The notes under the pieces are model-generated. The model had not been told where the DNA came from. It searched no databases and saw only the letters and a list, made by a program, of their open reading frames with translations. Position numbers and translations under genes: made by a program. Shown piece after piece: positions 1 to 7,132 of a stretch of DNA of 64,000 nucleotides. How positions within the stretch are numbered: position 1 is the first letter of the stretch; every line of letters starts with the position of its first letter. The stretch is from Pseudomonas sp. ACM7 (lineage in GTDB: Bacteria > Pseudomonadota > Gammaproteobacteria > Pseudomonadales > Pseudomonadaceae), in assembly GCF_004136015.1 (NCBI RefSeq), contig NZ_CP024866.1, positions 4,100,529-4,164,528 on the forward strand, read 5' to 3'.

Positions 1-295
1 GCGTCGTCTGGCGACAATGGAAGCGGCCCTCAACGAGGGCACGTAACTTGATGCGCCTGGGGCTTAGCGAAGCTCGCGCCTGCAAATCAGCCTTCAATGG
101 CCGAGGCCCATGGTGGAGCTCAGGCGCATCTCATATGAATCAGGCGCTGCCGAAGAAACTATGGGGTCAGCTTGGGTTAGTTTCGGTACTGGATACGATA
201 AACCGGCTTAGCCGCATAGCTTGAACCGCCGTATACGGATCCGTACGTACGGTGGTGTGAGAGGACGGCGGCTGTAAAGCCGCCTCCTACTCGAT
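1..295 (+). mobile_element. Group II intron, 3' end (truncated by window edge)
   Basis: The segment holds the end of a maturase frame followed by a folded RNA tail. A domain V-like hairpin lies at about 226-257 (arms CCGCCGTA and TACGGTGG around an inner CGGA/TCCG stem). A domain VI-like GC hairpin follows at about 264-287, and the segment ends in CCTACTCGAT, which I take as the intron 3' end near 295. The 5' part lies outside the window, so class and completeness cannot be judged. The intron ends only 56 bp before the GacA site that controls rsmZ. Confidence 0.8.
3..224 (+). CDS. ltrA: Group II intron reverse transcriptase/maturase, C-terminal fragment
   Basis: The frame is open from the window edge to TGA at 222-224, giving 73 codons. 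It reads like the end of a group II intron-encoded protein: a basic WRQWKRP stretch, then TRARNLM, GLSEARA, NGRGPWW, SGASHMN and a closing LGLVSVLD segment. This matches the maturase/thumb end of bacterial intron RTs, which splice the intron and support its retrohoming. The reverse-transcriptase core with its YADD site lies upstream of the window. Stop position and the downstream domain V-like hairpin fit an intact intron-encoded protein. The alternative, a decayed remnant, cannot be excluded from one end. Confidence 0.8.
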   Translation, partial: VVWRQWKRPSTRARNLMRLGLSEARACKSAFNGRGPWWSSGASHMNQALPKKLWGQLGLVSVLDTINRLSRIA

Positions 296-351
296 CTGGG
301 AAACAGGCTGGGAGTTCCCTCCGTAATCACATCTGCTTTGTAGTCTCTCGC

Positions 352-369
352 TGTAAGTGTTTGCTTACT
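352..369 (+). promoter_or_regulatory. GacA upstream activating sequence of rsmZ
   Basis: An 18-bp dyad TGTAAG-N6-CTTACT matches the known GacA-binding consensus TGTAAG-N6-CTTACA with one change at the last base. Its centre is about 180 nt upstream of the predicted RsmZ 5' end, the long spacing known for rsmZ in P. fluorescens. The stretch between (370-505) is AT-rich, as expected for a bendable linker. A second half-like site CGTAAG lies at 374-379. Confidence 0.8.
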
Positions 370-505
370 CTTTCGTAAGTGTTCGCTAATTCCATGGGTA
401 GCAGCCGTACATATTCCTACGTGAGAGATGATTAACTAATTGATTTATATGCTTATTTTTTAAGATTAATAGCTTGTGACAGCCAGTTTCAGCTAACGGG
501 GGTGA

Positions 506-533
506 TTGCTCTTGGTAGGGAACTCTCTAATAT
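506..533 (+). promoter_or_regulatory. Probable rsmZ core promoter
   Basis: A -10-like TAATAT (528-533) lies 8 nt before the predicted RNA start at 542. A weak -35-like TTGCTC (506-511) is 16 bp upstream of it. The poor -35 fits a promoter that depends on an activator bound far upstream. Confidence 0.45.
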
Positions 534-541
534 CTGAACTG

Positions 542-670
542 TGTCGACGGACAGACACGCCCTTCAAGGAAGAGGGGAAAGGACGTCGCAGGAAGCGATT
601 CATCAGGACGATGAAAAGGAACACAGGGAATAGGGAAAAAATGTGGGCGGGTCAAACCGCCCCTTTTTTT
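542..670 (+). ncRNA. rsmZ: RsmZ regulatory RNA (sequesters RsmA/RsmE)
   Basis: The 5' end TGTCGACGG and the repeated exposed GGA motifs are those of P. fluorescens RsmZ. GGA triplets start at 549, 568, 576, 581, 591, 606, 618, 627 and 634, several as AGGA or AGGAAG in hairpin loops. The RNA ends in a GC hairpin (645-650 with 657-662) and a run of Ts. RsmZ binds CsrA-family proteins RsmA/RsmE through these motifs and relieves translational repression of secondary-metabolism and exoproduct genes in the Gac/Rsm cascade. Position next to fdxA is the classical one (rpoS-rsmZ-fdxA); rpoS would lie beyond the intron, outside the window. Confidence 0.92.
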
Positions 671-684
671 GCCTGCAGAAAAGC

Positions 685-708
685 AAAAAGGCCCGCAAGG
701 GGCCTTTT
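685..708. terminator. Bidirectional terminator between rsmZ and fdxA
   Basis: AAAAGGCCC and GGGCCTTTT form a hairpin around a short GCAAG loop, with A and T runs on both sides. It lies 17 bp after the fdxA stop on the minus strand and also backs up the RsmZ terminator on the plus strand. Confidence 0.75.
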
Positions 709-725
709 CGAGAACGCGGGGGTAA

Positions 726-1049
726 TCAGCGTTCGAGATCTTTGATCTTGCCTTTGACGCCATCCCACTCTTCGGCATCGGGCAACGATTCTTTCTTCTC
801 GGTAATGTTGGGCCAGATTTCCGCCAGCTCAACGTTCAGCTGAATGAATTGCTGCATGTCTTCCGGGACTTCATCTTCGGAGAAGATGGCCACGGCAGGG
901 CATTCTGGTTCGCACAGTGCGCAGTCGATGCACTCATCCGGGTGAATCACCAGGAAGTTCGGGCCTTCGTAAAAGCAGTCCACCGGACAGACTTCTACGC
1001 AGTCGGTGTACTTGCACTTGATGCAGTTGTCGGTGACGACGAAGGTCAT
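726..1049 (-). CDS. fdxA: Seven-iron ferredoxin FdxA
   Basis: The 107-residue product starts [17 protein letters not shown] and keeps all seven ligands of a 7Fe ferredoxin. By homology with Azotobacter ferredoxin I, Cys9, 17 and 50 would hold the [3Fe-4S] cluster and Cys21, 40, 43 and 46 the [4Fe-4S] cluster. It is a small acidic electron carrier of the cytoplasm. The start at 1049 is chosen because GAGGAG stands 8 nt upstream; a longer frame to 1091 adds only a basic tail unlike the family. It sits between rsmZ and mutS, read leftwards. Confidence 0.95.
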   Translation of the reverse strand: MTFVVTDNCIKCKYTDCVEVCPVDCFYEGPNFLVIHPDECIDCALCEPECPAVAIFSEDEVPEDMQQFIQLNVELAEIWPNITEKKESLPDAEEWDGVKGKIKDLER

Positions 1050-1191
1050 TTCTAATTTTCTCCTCAGGCGGCGGCAGCGGAGCCCCTTCACGTTGGGGTC
1101 GCCAGGTTTGGGAGCGATAGTCTGCTGGTCAGGCTATAAGCCAGCAGCATCCCAAACCGCGCGAGATTCTAACAGCTTGCAGGCAAGTGCG

Positions 1192-3771
1192 TTAGATCCG
1201 TGTCTTTAGTGTATAGAGCATTTCTAGCGCCCGACGCGGTGTCATGTCGTCCAGATCAAGTTTGGCCAGATCATCCAGCACCGGATGCGGCAGGCTGGCG
1301 AACATGTCGCTCTGCTGCGGCGCGGCCGGTTTGCCTTTGGCAGTCTTGGGAACTTCATGAGGCAGGGCGGTCGCTTCCAACCGGCCCAGGTGTTCGCGAG
1401 CGCGCACGATCACTTCGCTCGGCACACCGGCCAACTGCGCAACCGCAAGGCCGTAGCTCTGGCTGGCAGGCCCTGGCAGCACGTGGTGCAGGAACACGAT
1501 GCGTTCGTTGTGCTCGGTAGCGTTGAGGTGGACGTTCGCCACCAGCGGTTGGGCTTCCGGCAATACGGTCAGCTCGAAGTAGTGGGTTGCGAACAGCGTA
1601 TAAGCTCGCAGATGCGCCAGGCGCTCGGCGGCAGCCCACGCTAGGGACAGACCGTCAAAGGTGCTGGTGCCGCGACCGACTTCGTCCATCAACACCAGGC
1701 TGCGCTCGGTGGCGTTGTGCAGAATGTTCGCGGTTTCGCTCATTTCGACCATGAAGGTCGAGCGCCCGCCGGCCAGGTCATCGCTGGAACCGATCCGGGT
1801 AAAGATCCGGTCCACCAGAGACAACTCGCAACTGGCTGCCGGCACGAAGCTGCCGATGTGTGCCAGCAGCACGATCAGAGCGGTCTGGCGCATGTAGGTG
1901 GATTTACCGCCCATGTTCGGACCGGTGATCACCAGCATGCGGGTGTTGTCGTCGAGGCTCAAGTCGTTGGCCACGAACGGCGTGGTCAGCACTTGCTCGA
2001 CCACCGGGTGACGACCCTGGCTGATGCGCATGCACGGCTCACTGACGAAGCGCGGGCAGTTCAGATCGAGGTTCAGTGCACGTTCGGCAAGGTTGGTCAG
2101 CACGTCCAGCTCGGCCAGTGCCGCGGCGGTGTCTTGCAGCGGTGGCAACTGGGCGATCAAATCTTCGAGCAGTGCTTCGTAGAGCATCTTCTCGCGCGCC
2201 AGGGCGCGGCTCTTCGCTGACAGCGCCTTGTCTTCGAACGCCTTCAATTCCGGCGTAATGAAGCGCTCGGCACCTTTCAGCGTCTGGCGACGGATATAGT
2301 CTGCCGGCGCCGACTCAGCCTGCTTGCTTGGCAACTCGATGAAGTAGCCATGAATGCGGTTGTAACCGACTTTCAGGTGTGACAGACCGGTACGGGCCTT
2401 CTCGCGTGCTTCGAGGTCGATCAGGAACTGCCCGGCGTTCTCGCTGAGCGATTGCAAATCGTCCAACTCGGCGTCGTAGCCGGTTTTCAACACGCCGCCG
2501 TCACGGATGACTGCTGGCGGGTTGTCGATGATGGCTTTTTCCAGCAGGGCCGCCAGTTCCGGGTAGGTGCTGGTGGTCTTCGCCAGTTGAATAATGTGCG
2601 GAGCTTCCAGCTCGGTCATCGCAACCTGCAACTCAGGCAATGCACCCAGCGCATCGCGCAGGCGAGCCAGGTCACGAGGACGGGCATTGCGCAGGCCGAT
2701 CCGCGCCAGGATCCGCTCGATGTCGCCGATCTCCTTGAGCTGCGGTTGCAGTTTCTCGAAGCGGTAACCGTCGAGCAGGCAGGTAATCGAGGTCTGGCGC
2801 GCCAGCAATACGGTCAAATCCCGCAGCGGACGGTTCAGCCAGCGGGTCAGCAGACGGCTGCCCATGGCGGTCTGGCAGCGATCGACCACCGATTGCAACG
2901 TGTTGTCGCGACCGCCAGCCAGGTTAGTGTCCAGTTCCAGGTTGCGACGGCTCGCGCCGTCCAGCACCACGGTGTCGTCCAGGCGTTCATGACGCAGGCT
3001 GCGCAAATGGGGCAGGGCGGTGCGCTGGGTTTCCTTGGCGTAGCTGAGCAGGCAACCGGCGGCGCCGATGGCCAGGGTCAGGTTCTCGCAACCGAAACCT
3101 TTCAAGTCCTGGGTCGAGAATTGTTGGCAAAGACTTTTCAGTGCCGAGTCACGCTCGAAATCCCACGGCGCACGGCGACGAACCCCACGACGTTTCTCCG
3201 CCGGCAGATCCTTCGGCCAGTCGTCCGGAATCATCAGCTCTACCGGATTGACCCGCTCCAGTTCCGCCAGCAAATTTTCCCAGCCCTTGATCTCCAGCAC
3301 GGTGAAGTTGCCGCTGGTGATATCCAGAACCGCGAGGCCGAACAGACGCTCGTCACCCAGGACCGCTGCGATCAGGTTATCCCGACGCTCATCCAGCAGC
3401 GCTTCGTCACTGACCGTACCCGGCGTGATGATCCGCACCACCTGACGATCCACCGGGCCCTTGCTGGTCGCCGGGTCGCCGACCTGCTCACAGATCACCA
3501 CCGACTCGCCGAGCTTGACCAGTTTCGCCAGGTAACCTTCCGCGGCGTGGTAAGGAATCCCACACATGGGAATCGCCTGACCTGCCGACTGCCCACGGGC
3601 GGTCAGGGTGATGTCCAGCAATTTGGCGGCTTTCTTCGCGTCTTCGTAGAAGATCTCGTAGAAGTCGCCCATGCGATAAAACATCAGCTGGTCTGGGTGC
3701 TGGTGTTTCAGGCGCCAGTACTGCTGCATCATTGGCGTGTGGGAGGACAGATCGGAGAGCGCTTTATTCAT
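1192..3771 (-). CDS. mutS: DNA mismatch repair ATPase MutS
   Basis: The 859-residue protein is full length. It recognises mismatches and small loops and recruits MutL. The Phe-x-Glu wedge that stacks on the mismatch is Phe37-Tyr-Glu39, in [11 protein letters not shown]. The P-loop GPNMGGKST starts near residue 617, followed by the Walker B and signature region ([13 protein letters not shown]). I take the ATG at 3771 (MNKALSD); an upstream in-frame TTG at 3786 adds five residues and has no better ribosome site. mutS marks the left border of the tailocin insertion locus; the repressor gene is divergent to it. Confidence 0.97.
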   Translation of the reverse strand: MNKALSDLSSHTPMMQQYWRLKHQHPDQLMFYRMGDFYEIFYEDAKKAAKLLDITLTARGQSAGQAIPMCGIPYHAAEGYLAKLVKLGESVVICEQVGDPATSKGPVDRQVVRIITPGTVSDEALLDERRDNLIAAVLGDERLFGLAVLDITSGNFTVLEIKGWENLLAELERVNPVELMIPDDWPKDLPAEKRRGVRRRAPWDFERDSALKSLCQQFSTQDLKGFGCENLTLAIGAAGCLLSYAKETQRTALPHLRSLRHERLDDTVVLDGASRRNLELDTNLAGGRDNTLQSVVDRCQTAMGSRLLTRWLNRPLRDLTVLLARQTSITCLLDGYRFEKLQPQLKEIGDIERILARIGLRNARPRDLARLRDALGALPELQVAMTELEAPHIIQLAKTTSTYPELAALLEKAIIDNPPAVIRDGGVLKTGYDAELDDLQSLSENAGQFLIDLEAREKARTGLSHLKVGYNRIHGYFIELPSKQAESAPADYIRRQTLKGAERFITPELKAFEDKALSAKSRALAREKMLYEALLEDLIAQLPPLQDTAAALAELDVLTNLAERALNLDLNCPRFVSEPCMRISQGRHPVVEQVLTTPFVANDLSLDDNTRMLVITGPNMGGKSTYMRQTALIVLLAHIGSFVPAASCELSLVDRIFTRIGSSDDLAGGRSTFMVEMSETANILHNATERSLVLMDEVGRGTSTFDGLSLAWAAAERLAHLRAYTLFATHYFELTVLPEAQPLVANVHLNATEHNERIVFLHHVLPGPASQSYGLAVAQLAGVPSEVIVRAREHLGRLEATALPHEVPKTAKGKPAAPQQSDMFASLPHPVLDDLAKLDLDDMTPRRALEMLYTLKTRI

Positions 3772-3909
3772 CGGATAATCAGGCAAATTCGTTGAAAGGT
3801 GTAGGGCAAAGGAGGGGCATCGGCCCGGCTTTTCCGCGATGGGCGCAAGGTTAACATGGGCGGTCCACCCGACGCAGGCATGAAAGCCCTGCGATACATT
3901 TCTTCTGTC

Positions 3910-3937
3910 TATGCACGGTATATGCGCAATTTATGCA
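3910..3937. promoter_or_regulatory. Three TATGC half-sites upstream of the tailocin repressor
   Basis: TATGCA (3910), TATGCG (3921) and TATGCA (3932) repeat at exactly 11 bp, one helical turn. Two more TATGC motifs (3973 and 3982) overlap the repressor's start codons. The same TATGC/GCATA core forms the dyads at 4813-4875 on the other side of the gene, so these are likely autoregulatory operator half-sites. Confidence 0.55.
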
Positions 3938-3973
3938 ATTTGGCATTTGTCTTCCGCGAAAAGAACAAGCACT

Positions 3974-4717
3974 ATGCGCTTTATGCAAAAACGCAATGTT
4001 TCTACCGTCTTAAGAGCGCTGCTCGATCAACACGGGATCTCCCCCACGGAGCTTCACCGTCGCACCGGCGTGCCTCAATCCACTCTCTCGCGGATCCTCG
4101 GCGGGAAGATCGTCGATCCCTCGGATAAACACATCTCGAAGATCGCCGAGTACTTCGCCGTGAGCACCGACCAGTTGCGGGGCCGTGCGGATGTCGCGCC
4201 GGCAGCCAGCACCGGGCGCGATCAATTGCATTCGGAACTCAAGGACATAAGTCTGTGGGACGACGATACGCCCGTCGATGATGACGAGGTATCAGTCCCC
4301 TTTCTTCGCGAGGTTGAATTGGCTGCAGGATCAGGAAGGTTCGTCATCGAAGAGAGCGAACGCTCTAGCCTGCGCTTCGGCAAGCGGAGTCTGCGCCACA
4401 ACGGCGTGCAGTTCGACCAGGCCAAATGCGTGACGGTGCGCGGCAACAGTATGTTGCCGGTACTGCGCGACGGCGCCACCGTCGGCGTTAATGCCGGCAA
4501 GTGCGGGATCGGCGATATCGTGGATGGCGACCTTTATGCCATTAACCATAACGGCCAGATGCGGGTGAAACAGCTTTATCGCCTGCCTACCGGGATACGC
4601 CTGCGCAGCTTCAATCGCGATGAACATCCGGACGAGGACTACACCTTCCAGGAAATCCAGGAAGAGCAGATTGTCATCCTCGGTCACGTCTTCTGGTGGG
4701 GCATGTACGCCCGATAA
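3974..4717 (+). CDS. Tailocin repressor, XRE helix-turn-helix plus S24 self-cleaving domain
   Basis: From ATG 3974 the protein has 247 residues. Residues about 10-65 form a Cro/CI-type helix-turn-helix (HGISPTELHRRTGVPQSTLS). After an acidic linker comes a LexA/CI-like S24 peptidase domain with an Ala118-Gly119 cleavage site (ELAAGSG), nucleophile Ser159 (GNSM) and base Lys199 (RVKQL). Such repressors hold phage lytic promoters off until RecA filaments trigger self-cleavage. The in-frame ATG at 3983 is an alternative start; an upstream ATG at 3911 would add residues before the fold and lies inside a putative operator. It is the only transcription factor of the cluster, and no PrtN-like activator is seen. 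It is followed by its own terminator. Confidence 0.9.
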   Translation: MRFMQKRNVSTVLRALLDQHGISPTELHRRTGVPQSTLSRILGGKIVDPSDKHISKIAEYFAVSTDQLRGRADVAPAASTGRDQLHSELKDISLWDDDTPVDDDEVSVPFLREVELAAGSGRFVIEESERSSLRFGKRSLRHNGVQFDQAKCVTVRGNSMLPVLRDGATVGVNAGKCGIGDIVDGDLYAINHNGQMRVKQLYRLPTGIRLRSFNRDEHPDEDYTFQEIQEEQIVILGHVFWWGMYAR

Positions 4718-4735
4718 CCTCACCGCTGTCAGATA

Positions 4736-4762
4736 AAACCCGCCACCGAGCGGGTTTTTTTT
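4736..4762 (+). terminator. Repressor gene terminator
   Basis: AACCCGC-caccga-GCGGGTT followed by eight Ts, 19 bp after the repressor stop codon. Confidence 0.85.
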
Positions 4763-4812
4763 CGCCTGCCGAAAAGCGGCCAGCGCCTTTGCCTACGGGA
4801 CTTTCATGCGCC

Positions 4813-4878
4813 TATGCATTTCAAACGCATAAATAAATGCATTAATGCATTGACTGTATATGCATCCATGCATATTCT
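4813..4878 (+). promoter_or_regulatory. Tailocin promoter with three overlapping operator dyads
   Basis: A strong sigma-70-like promoter is visible: TTGACT (4850-4855), 17 bp, TATTCT (4873-4878). Three inverted repeats share the TATGC...GCATA core. They are 4813-4831 (TATGC and GCATA with a 9-nt gap), 4836-4851 (AATGCATTAATGCATT, a perfect 16-bp palindrome touching the -35) and 4858-4875 (ATATGCAT-CC-ATGCATAT, filling the spacer and entering the -10). A repressor on the second and third dyads would block polymerase. Binding by the protein at 3974-4717 is inferred from proximity and shared motif. Confidence 0.8.
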
Positions 4879-5234
4879 TTGTCTCAAGCCGCTCAACAAA
4901 GCAGCTCGAAACGAAGCTCTTTAGTTCCACCACAAGGCAGCGATGAACCGGCCTCAACGGTTCAGAGGGTTGGCAACTGACCCGGGTGTGCAGCGTAAAG
5001 CACCAAAAGCAGTTATCCGGCGGGCAGGGACCGCGGTCGGAAAAACAATTTGAATCGATCCGTACCGCGCCAGTAGCGCCGAAAGATCAACGCGATGGAC
5101 CGCATTACTGAAAAGCCTGGGCGACCGGGCTTTTTGGAATGCCTGCCTACCGTCAGGTATATCAACCCCCCATTGGGGATCGACTGTGCAGCGACCGTTG
5201 CGCAATCAAGACATTCCACTTAATAGGTAAAACC
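4879..5234 (+). other. Untranslated leader of the tailocin transcript
   Basis: This 356-bp stretch between the predicted promoter and the first gene shows no convincing coding frame on either strand. It contains one terminator-like hairpin at 5111-5135. Otherwise I see only short GC-rich repeats and no recognisable riboswitch or attachment site. Confidence 0.5.
5111..5135 (+). terminator. Terminator-like hairpin in the tailocin leader
   Basis: AAAAGCC-t-GG-gcga-CC-g-GGCTTTTT lies downstream of the predicted promoter and upstream of the first gene. If it works fully it would stop tailocin transcription, so it is either leaky, an attenuator, or the end signal of a lost gene. Confidence 0.6.
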
Positions 5235-5816
5235 ATGAACGGACTCAAGAAAATCATTGCCCCGCTGATGTTGGCTTTGGCCCTTGTCGGCCTTGCTGGC
5301 AGTGCCACCGCGGCGAACCTCCTGGTCAACGGCAGCTTTGAACAACCCGGCTGCAGCGACAGCTGCGTGCTGGACACGACGGTGAAAGCCAACTTCATCA
5401 CGGGCTGGACGACCTTTCTGTCGGGTGCCGAGTATTTCAACATGCGCGCTTCGATCCCTGGATCTGCGGCAGCGGAAGGCGCAGTGATCGTCGATCTGGC
5501 TAACAACGTTTACAGCAATGGTGGCGGGATTCAGCAGAACTTTGCCACCGTGATAGGGGCCAAGTACCGATTGACTTTCAGCATGGGCAATTCGATGTAC
5601 GCCAACCGATCCGGCGATGGTGTCGTGCAAGTGAAAGTGGCCGGTCAGACCGCGCTCTTCAACACACCAACGGTCAAGGGTGGCGTCGTCGAGTGGAATA
5701 CCGTGACTTATGACTTCACTGCTACCACGAATCAAACAACCCTGGCCTTTTCCAACGAGCAGAACCCGTACGTCAACTTCGCTTTCATCGACAACGTGAT
5801 CGTTGAAAAGCTGTAG
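5235..5816 (+). CDS. Secreted DUF642-like protein
   Basis: The 193-residue product has a clear Sec signal peptide (basic MNGLKK, hydrophobic 8-22, cleavage after about Ala26). The mature part opens with NLLVNGSFE (28-36), the hallmark of DUF642/galactose-binding-like beta-sandwich domains, and has ITGWT at about 55-59 and paired cysteines 40 and 44. Such domains bind cell-surface or wall carbohydrates; no enzyme motif is visible. It is the first gene after the tailocin promoter and precedes the holin by 70 bp, but no tail role for this family is known to me. The ATG at 5235 directly precedes the signal peptide and has an AGGTAA upstream; an in-frame extension to 5139 would bury the signal peptide. 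Confidence 0.7.
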   Translation: MNGLKKIIAPLMLALALVGLAGSATAANLLVNGSFEQPGCSDSCVLDTTVKANFITGWTTFLSGAEYFNMRASIPGSAAAEGAVIVDLANNVYSNGGGIQQNFATVIGAKYRLTFSMGNSMYANRSGDGVVQVKVAGQTALFNTPTVKGGVVEWNTVTYDFTATTNQTTLAFSNEQNPYVNFAFIDNVIVEKL

Positions 5817-5886
5817 TTCTTCGTCGATCAAAACCAGGCGGCTCATTTCCGAGAGGCGCATCTCATCGATCCCCAGGAGGCGTGAC

Positions 5887-6234
5887 ATGACAAACGAGCA
5901 ACAAGCGTTGCTGGACATGCCGATCTGGCTCGTCATCGTCCTCGCCCTGGTGGGCGGGGTGTCCGGCGAAATGTGGCGCGCCGACAAGGAGGGCGCCCGC
6001 GGCTGGTCATTGCTGCGGCGTCTGGCCTTGCGATCCGGGGCCTGCATGGTCTGCGGGGTCTCGGCCATCATGCTGCTGTATGCCGCCGGCGTGTCGATCT
6101 GGACGGCTTGCGCGTTCGGTTGCCTTACGGCGATGGCCGGGGCAGATGTTGCCATTGGCCTTTATGAACGTTGGGCAGCCAAGCGGATTGGCGTTTGCGA
6201 AGTGCCGCCGCGAGATACCCGCCAGGACCACTGA
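5887..6234 (+). CDS. Holin (LydA-like, three membrane segments)
   Basis: The 115-residue protein has three hydrophobic stretches at about 12-27, 50-70 and 73-92 and a charged tail, the layout of class III/LydA-type phage holins. Its role would be timed permeabilisation of the inner membrane so that the endolysin reaches the wall and the particles escape. A strong AGGAGG (5875-5880) sets the ATG at 5887. The holin is separated from the endolysin (20750) by the whole tail operon, as in other Pseudomonas tailocins where lysis genes are split. Confidence 0.85.
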   Translation: MTNEQQALLDMPIWLVIVLALVGGVSGEMWRADKEGARGWSLLRRLALRSGACMVCGVSAIMLLYAAGVSIWTACAFGCLTAMAGADVAIGLYERWAAKRIGVCEVPPRDTRQDH

Positions 6235-6324
6235 ACACAAAGCCCAATGGAATGGCGAGCAGCGGTGCCGACCAGCATCCGACCCGCAAGGACGCGGGTT
6301 TCCCAAGGCCAGTACCTTTCACTC

Positions 6325-6349
6325 AAACCCGCCAACAAGCGGGTTTTTT
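6325..6349 (+). terminator. Terminator-like hairpin between holin and tail operon
   Basis: AAACCCGC-caacaa-GCGGGTTT plus a T run lies 19 bp before the start of the first tail gene. It is almost the same stem as the repressor terminator at 4736. Confidence 0.7.
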
Positions 6350-6368
6350 ATTGCCCGGTGAAAACACC

Positions 6369-6953
6369 ATGAAGATCACCCCGCTGATTTCGCAACTGCG
6401 TGATCACTGCCCAACCCTCGCCAATCGCGTGGCCGCCGGCATCGACCTTGACACGCTACAAGCCAGCAATCCGCTGCAAACCCCTTGCGCCTATGTCGTA
6501 CCGCTCGCCGATCTGACAAGTAAAAGCGTGGCGCAAAACCAAACCCTGCAACCGATCCGCGATCGCTTCGAAGTGACCCTGGTGCTTGACACCACCGACG
6601 CTACAAAAGCGCTGGATCTGTTGCACGACCTGCGGGCCGAACTGTGGCGGGCGCTGGTGGGTTTCAAGCCCGGCAGTGATTACGCCGCCATCGCCTATGA
6701 CGGCGGCGAACGGGTTTCCATCAACAGCAACCGCGTGCTGTATCGCCTGCGCTTTTTTGCCGAGTTCCAGCTCGGTCGCAATCTGCCTGGTCAGCCTGCG
6801 GAGAGCTGGCACGAACGTGAACTGGATGGCTTGTCGTCCTTTACCGGGGTCACCGTGCGGGTCGATGCGATCGATCCGGCGGACCCCAATCTGAAACGCC
6901 CAGGCCCCGACGGACGCCTGGAACTGACTTTCTCTGGAGACGTAACCCCATGA
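6369..6953 (+). CDS. Tail terminator / Mu gp37-like protein
   Basis: The product has 194 residues and no membrane segment. Its place just ahead of the DUF2635 gene and the sheath, and its general make-up, match Mu gp37-type tail terminators (minor tail protein capping the tube and ending polymerisation). In a headless tail it would seal the top of the particle. I choose ATG 6369 (MKITPLISQL) although the frame is open upstream, because the upstream part runs through the terminator hairpin at 6325. The stop overlaps the next gene by ATGA at 6950, indicating translational coupling. The family assignment rests mainly on position. Confidence 0.75.
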   Translation: MKITPLISQLRDHCPTLANRVAAGIDLDTLQASNPLQTPCAYVVPLADLTSKSVAQNQTLQPIRDRFEVTLVLDTTDATKALDLLHDLRAELWRALVGFKPGSDYAAIAYDGGERVSINSNRVLYRLRFFAEFQLGRNLPGQPAESWHERELDGLSSFTGVTVRVDAIDPADPNLKRPGPDGRLELTFSGDVTP

Positions 6954-7132
6954 GCAAACGCATCACCGTGCTGCCGGCCCCAGGCCGCGCCGTGCCGGAC
7001 CCGGAAGCGGGCGATCTGTTGCCCCTCGAGGGCCGTGAAGTGCCGGACAACGCCTGGTGGCGTCGACGTCTGGCCGATGGCGATATCACTACCAAAGCCG
7101 TGAAAGCGGCGAAACCACAGGGAGCCAAATAA
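6950..7132 (+). CDS. DUF2635 small tail protein (Mu gp38-like)
   Basis: A 60-residue basic protein (MSKRITVLPAPGRAVPDPE, then VPDNAWWRRRLADGD) typical of the DUF2635 family encoded before contractile tail sheath genes. Its function is not established. It overlaps its upstream neighbour by 4 bp and its stop codon TAA shares a base with the sheath ATG (TAATG), so the three genes are tightly coupled. Confidence 0.85.
   Translation: MSKRITVLPAPGRAVPDPEAGDLLPLEGREVPDNAWWRRRLADGDITTKAVKAAKPQGAK

Noticed and set aside
506-745. Open frame of 79 codons on the plus strand over the rsmZ region
   Set aside because: It is read through the RsmZ RNA and its terminator, has arginine/lysine-rich nonsense composition and no ribosome site; the GGA-repeat RNA explains the sequence.
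2452-3795. Long antisense frame (447 codons) opposite mutS
   Set aside because: High-GC Pseudomonas genes leave long shadow frames in the antisense strand; composition is Gln/Arg/Val-biased and the mutS frame is well conserved.
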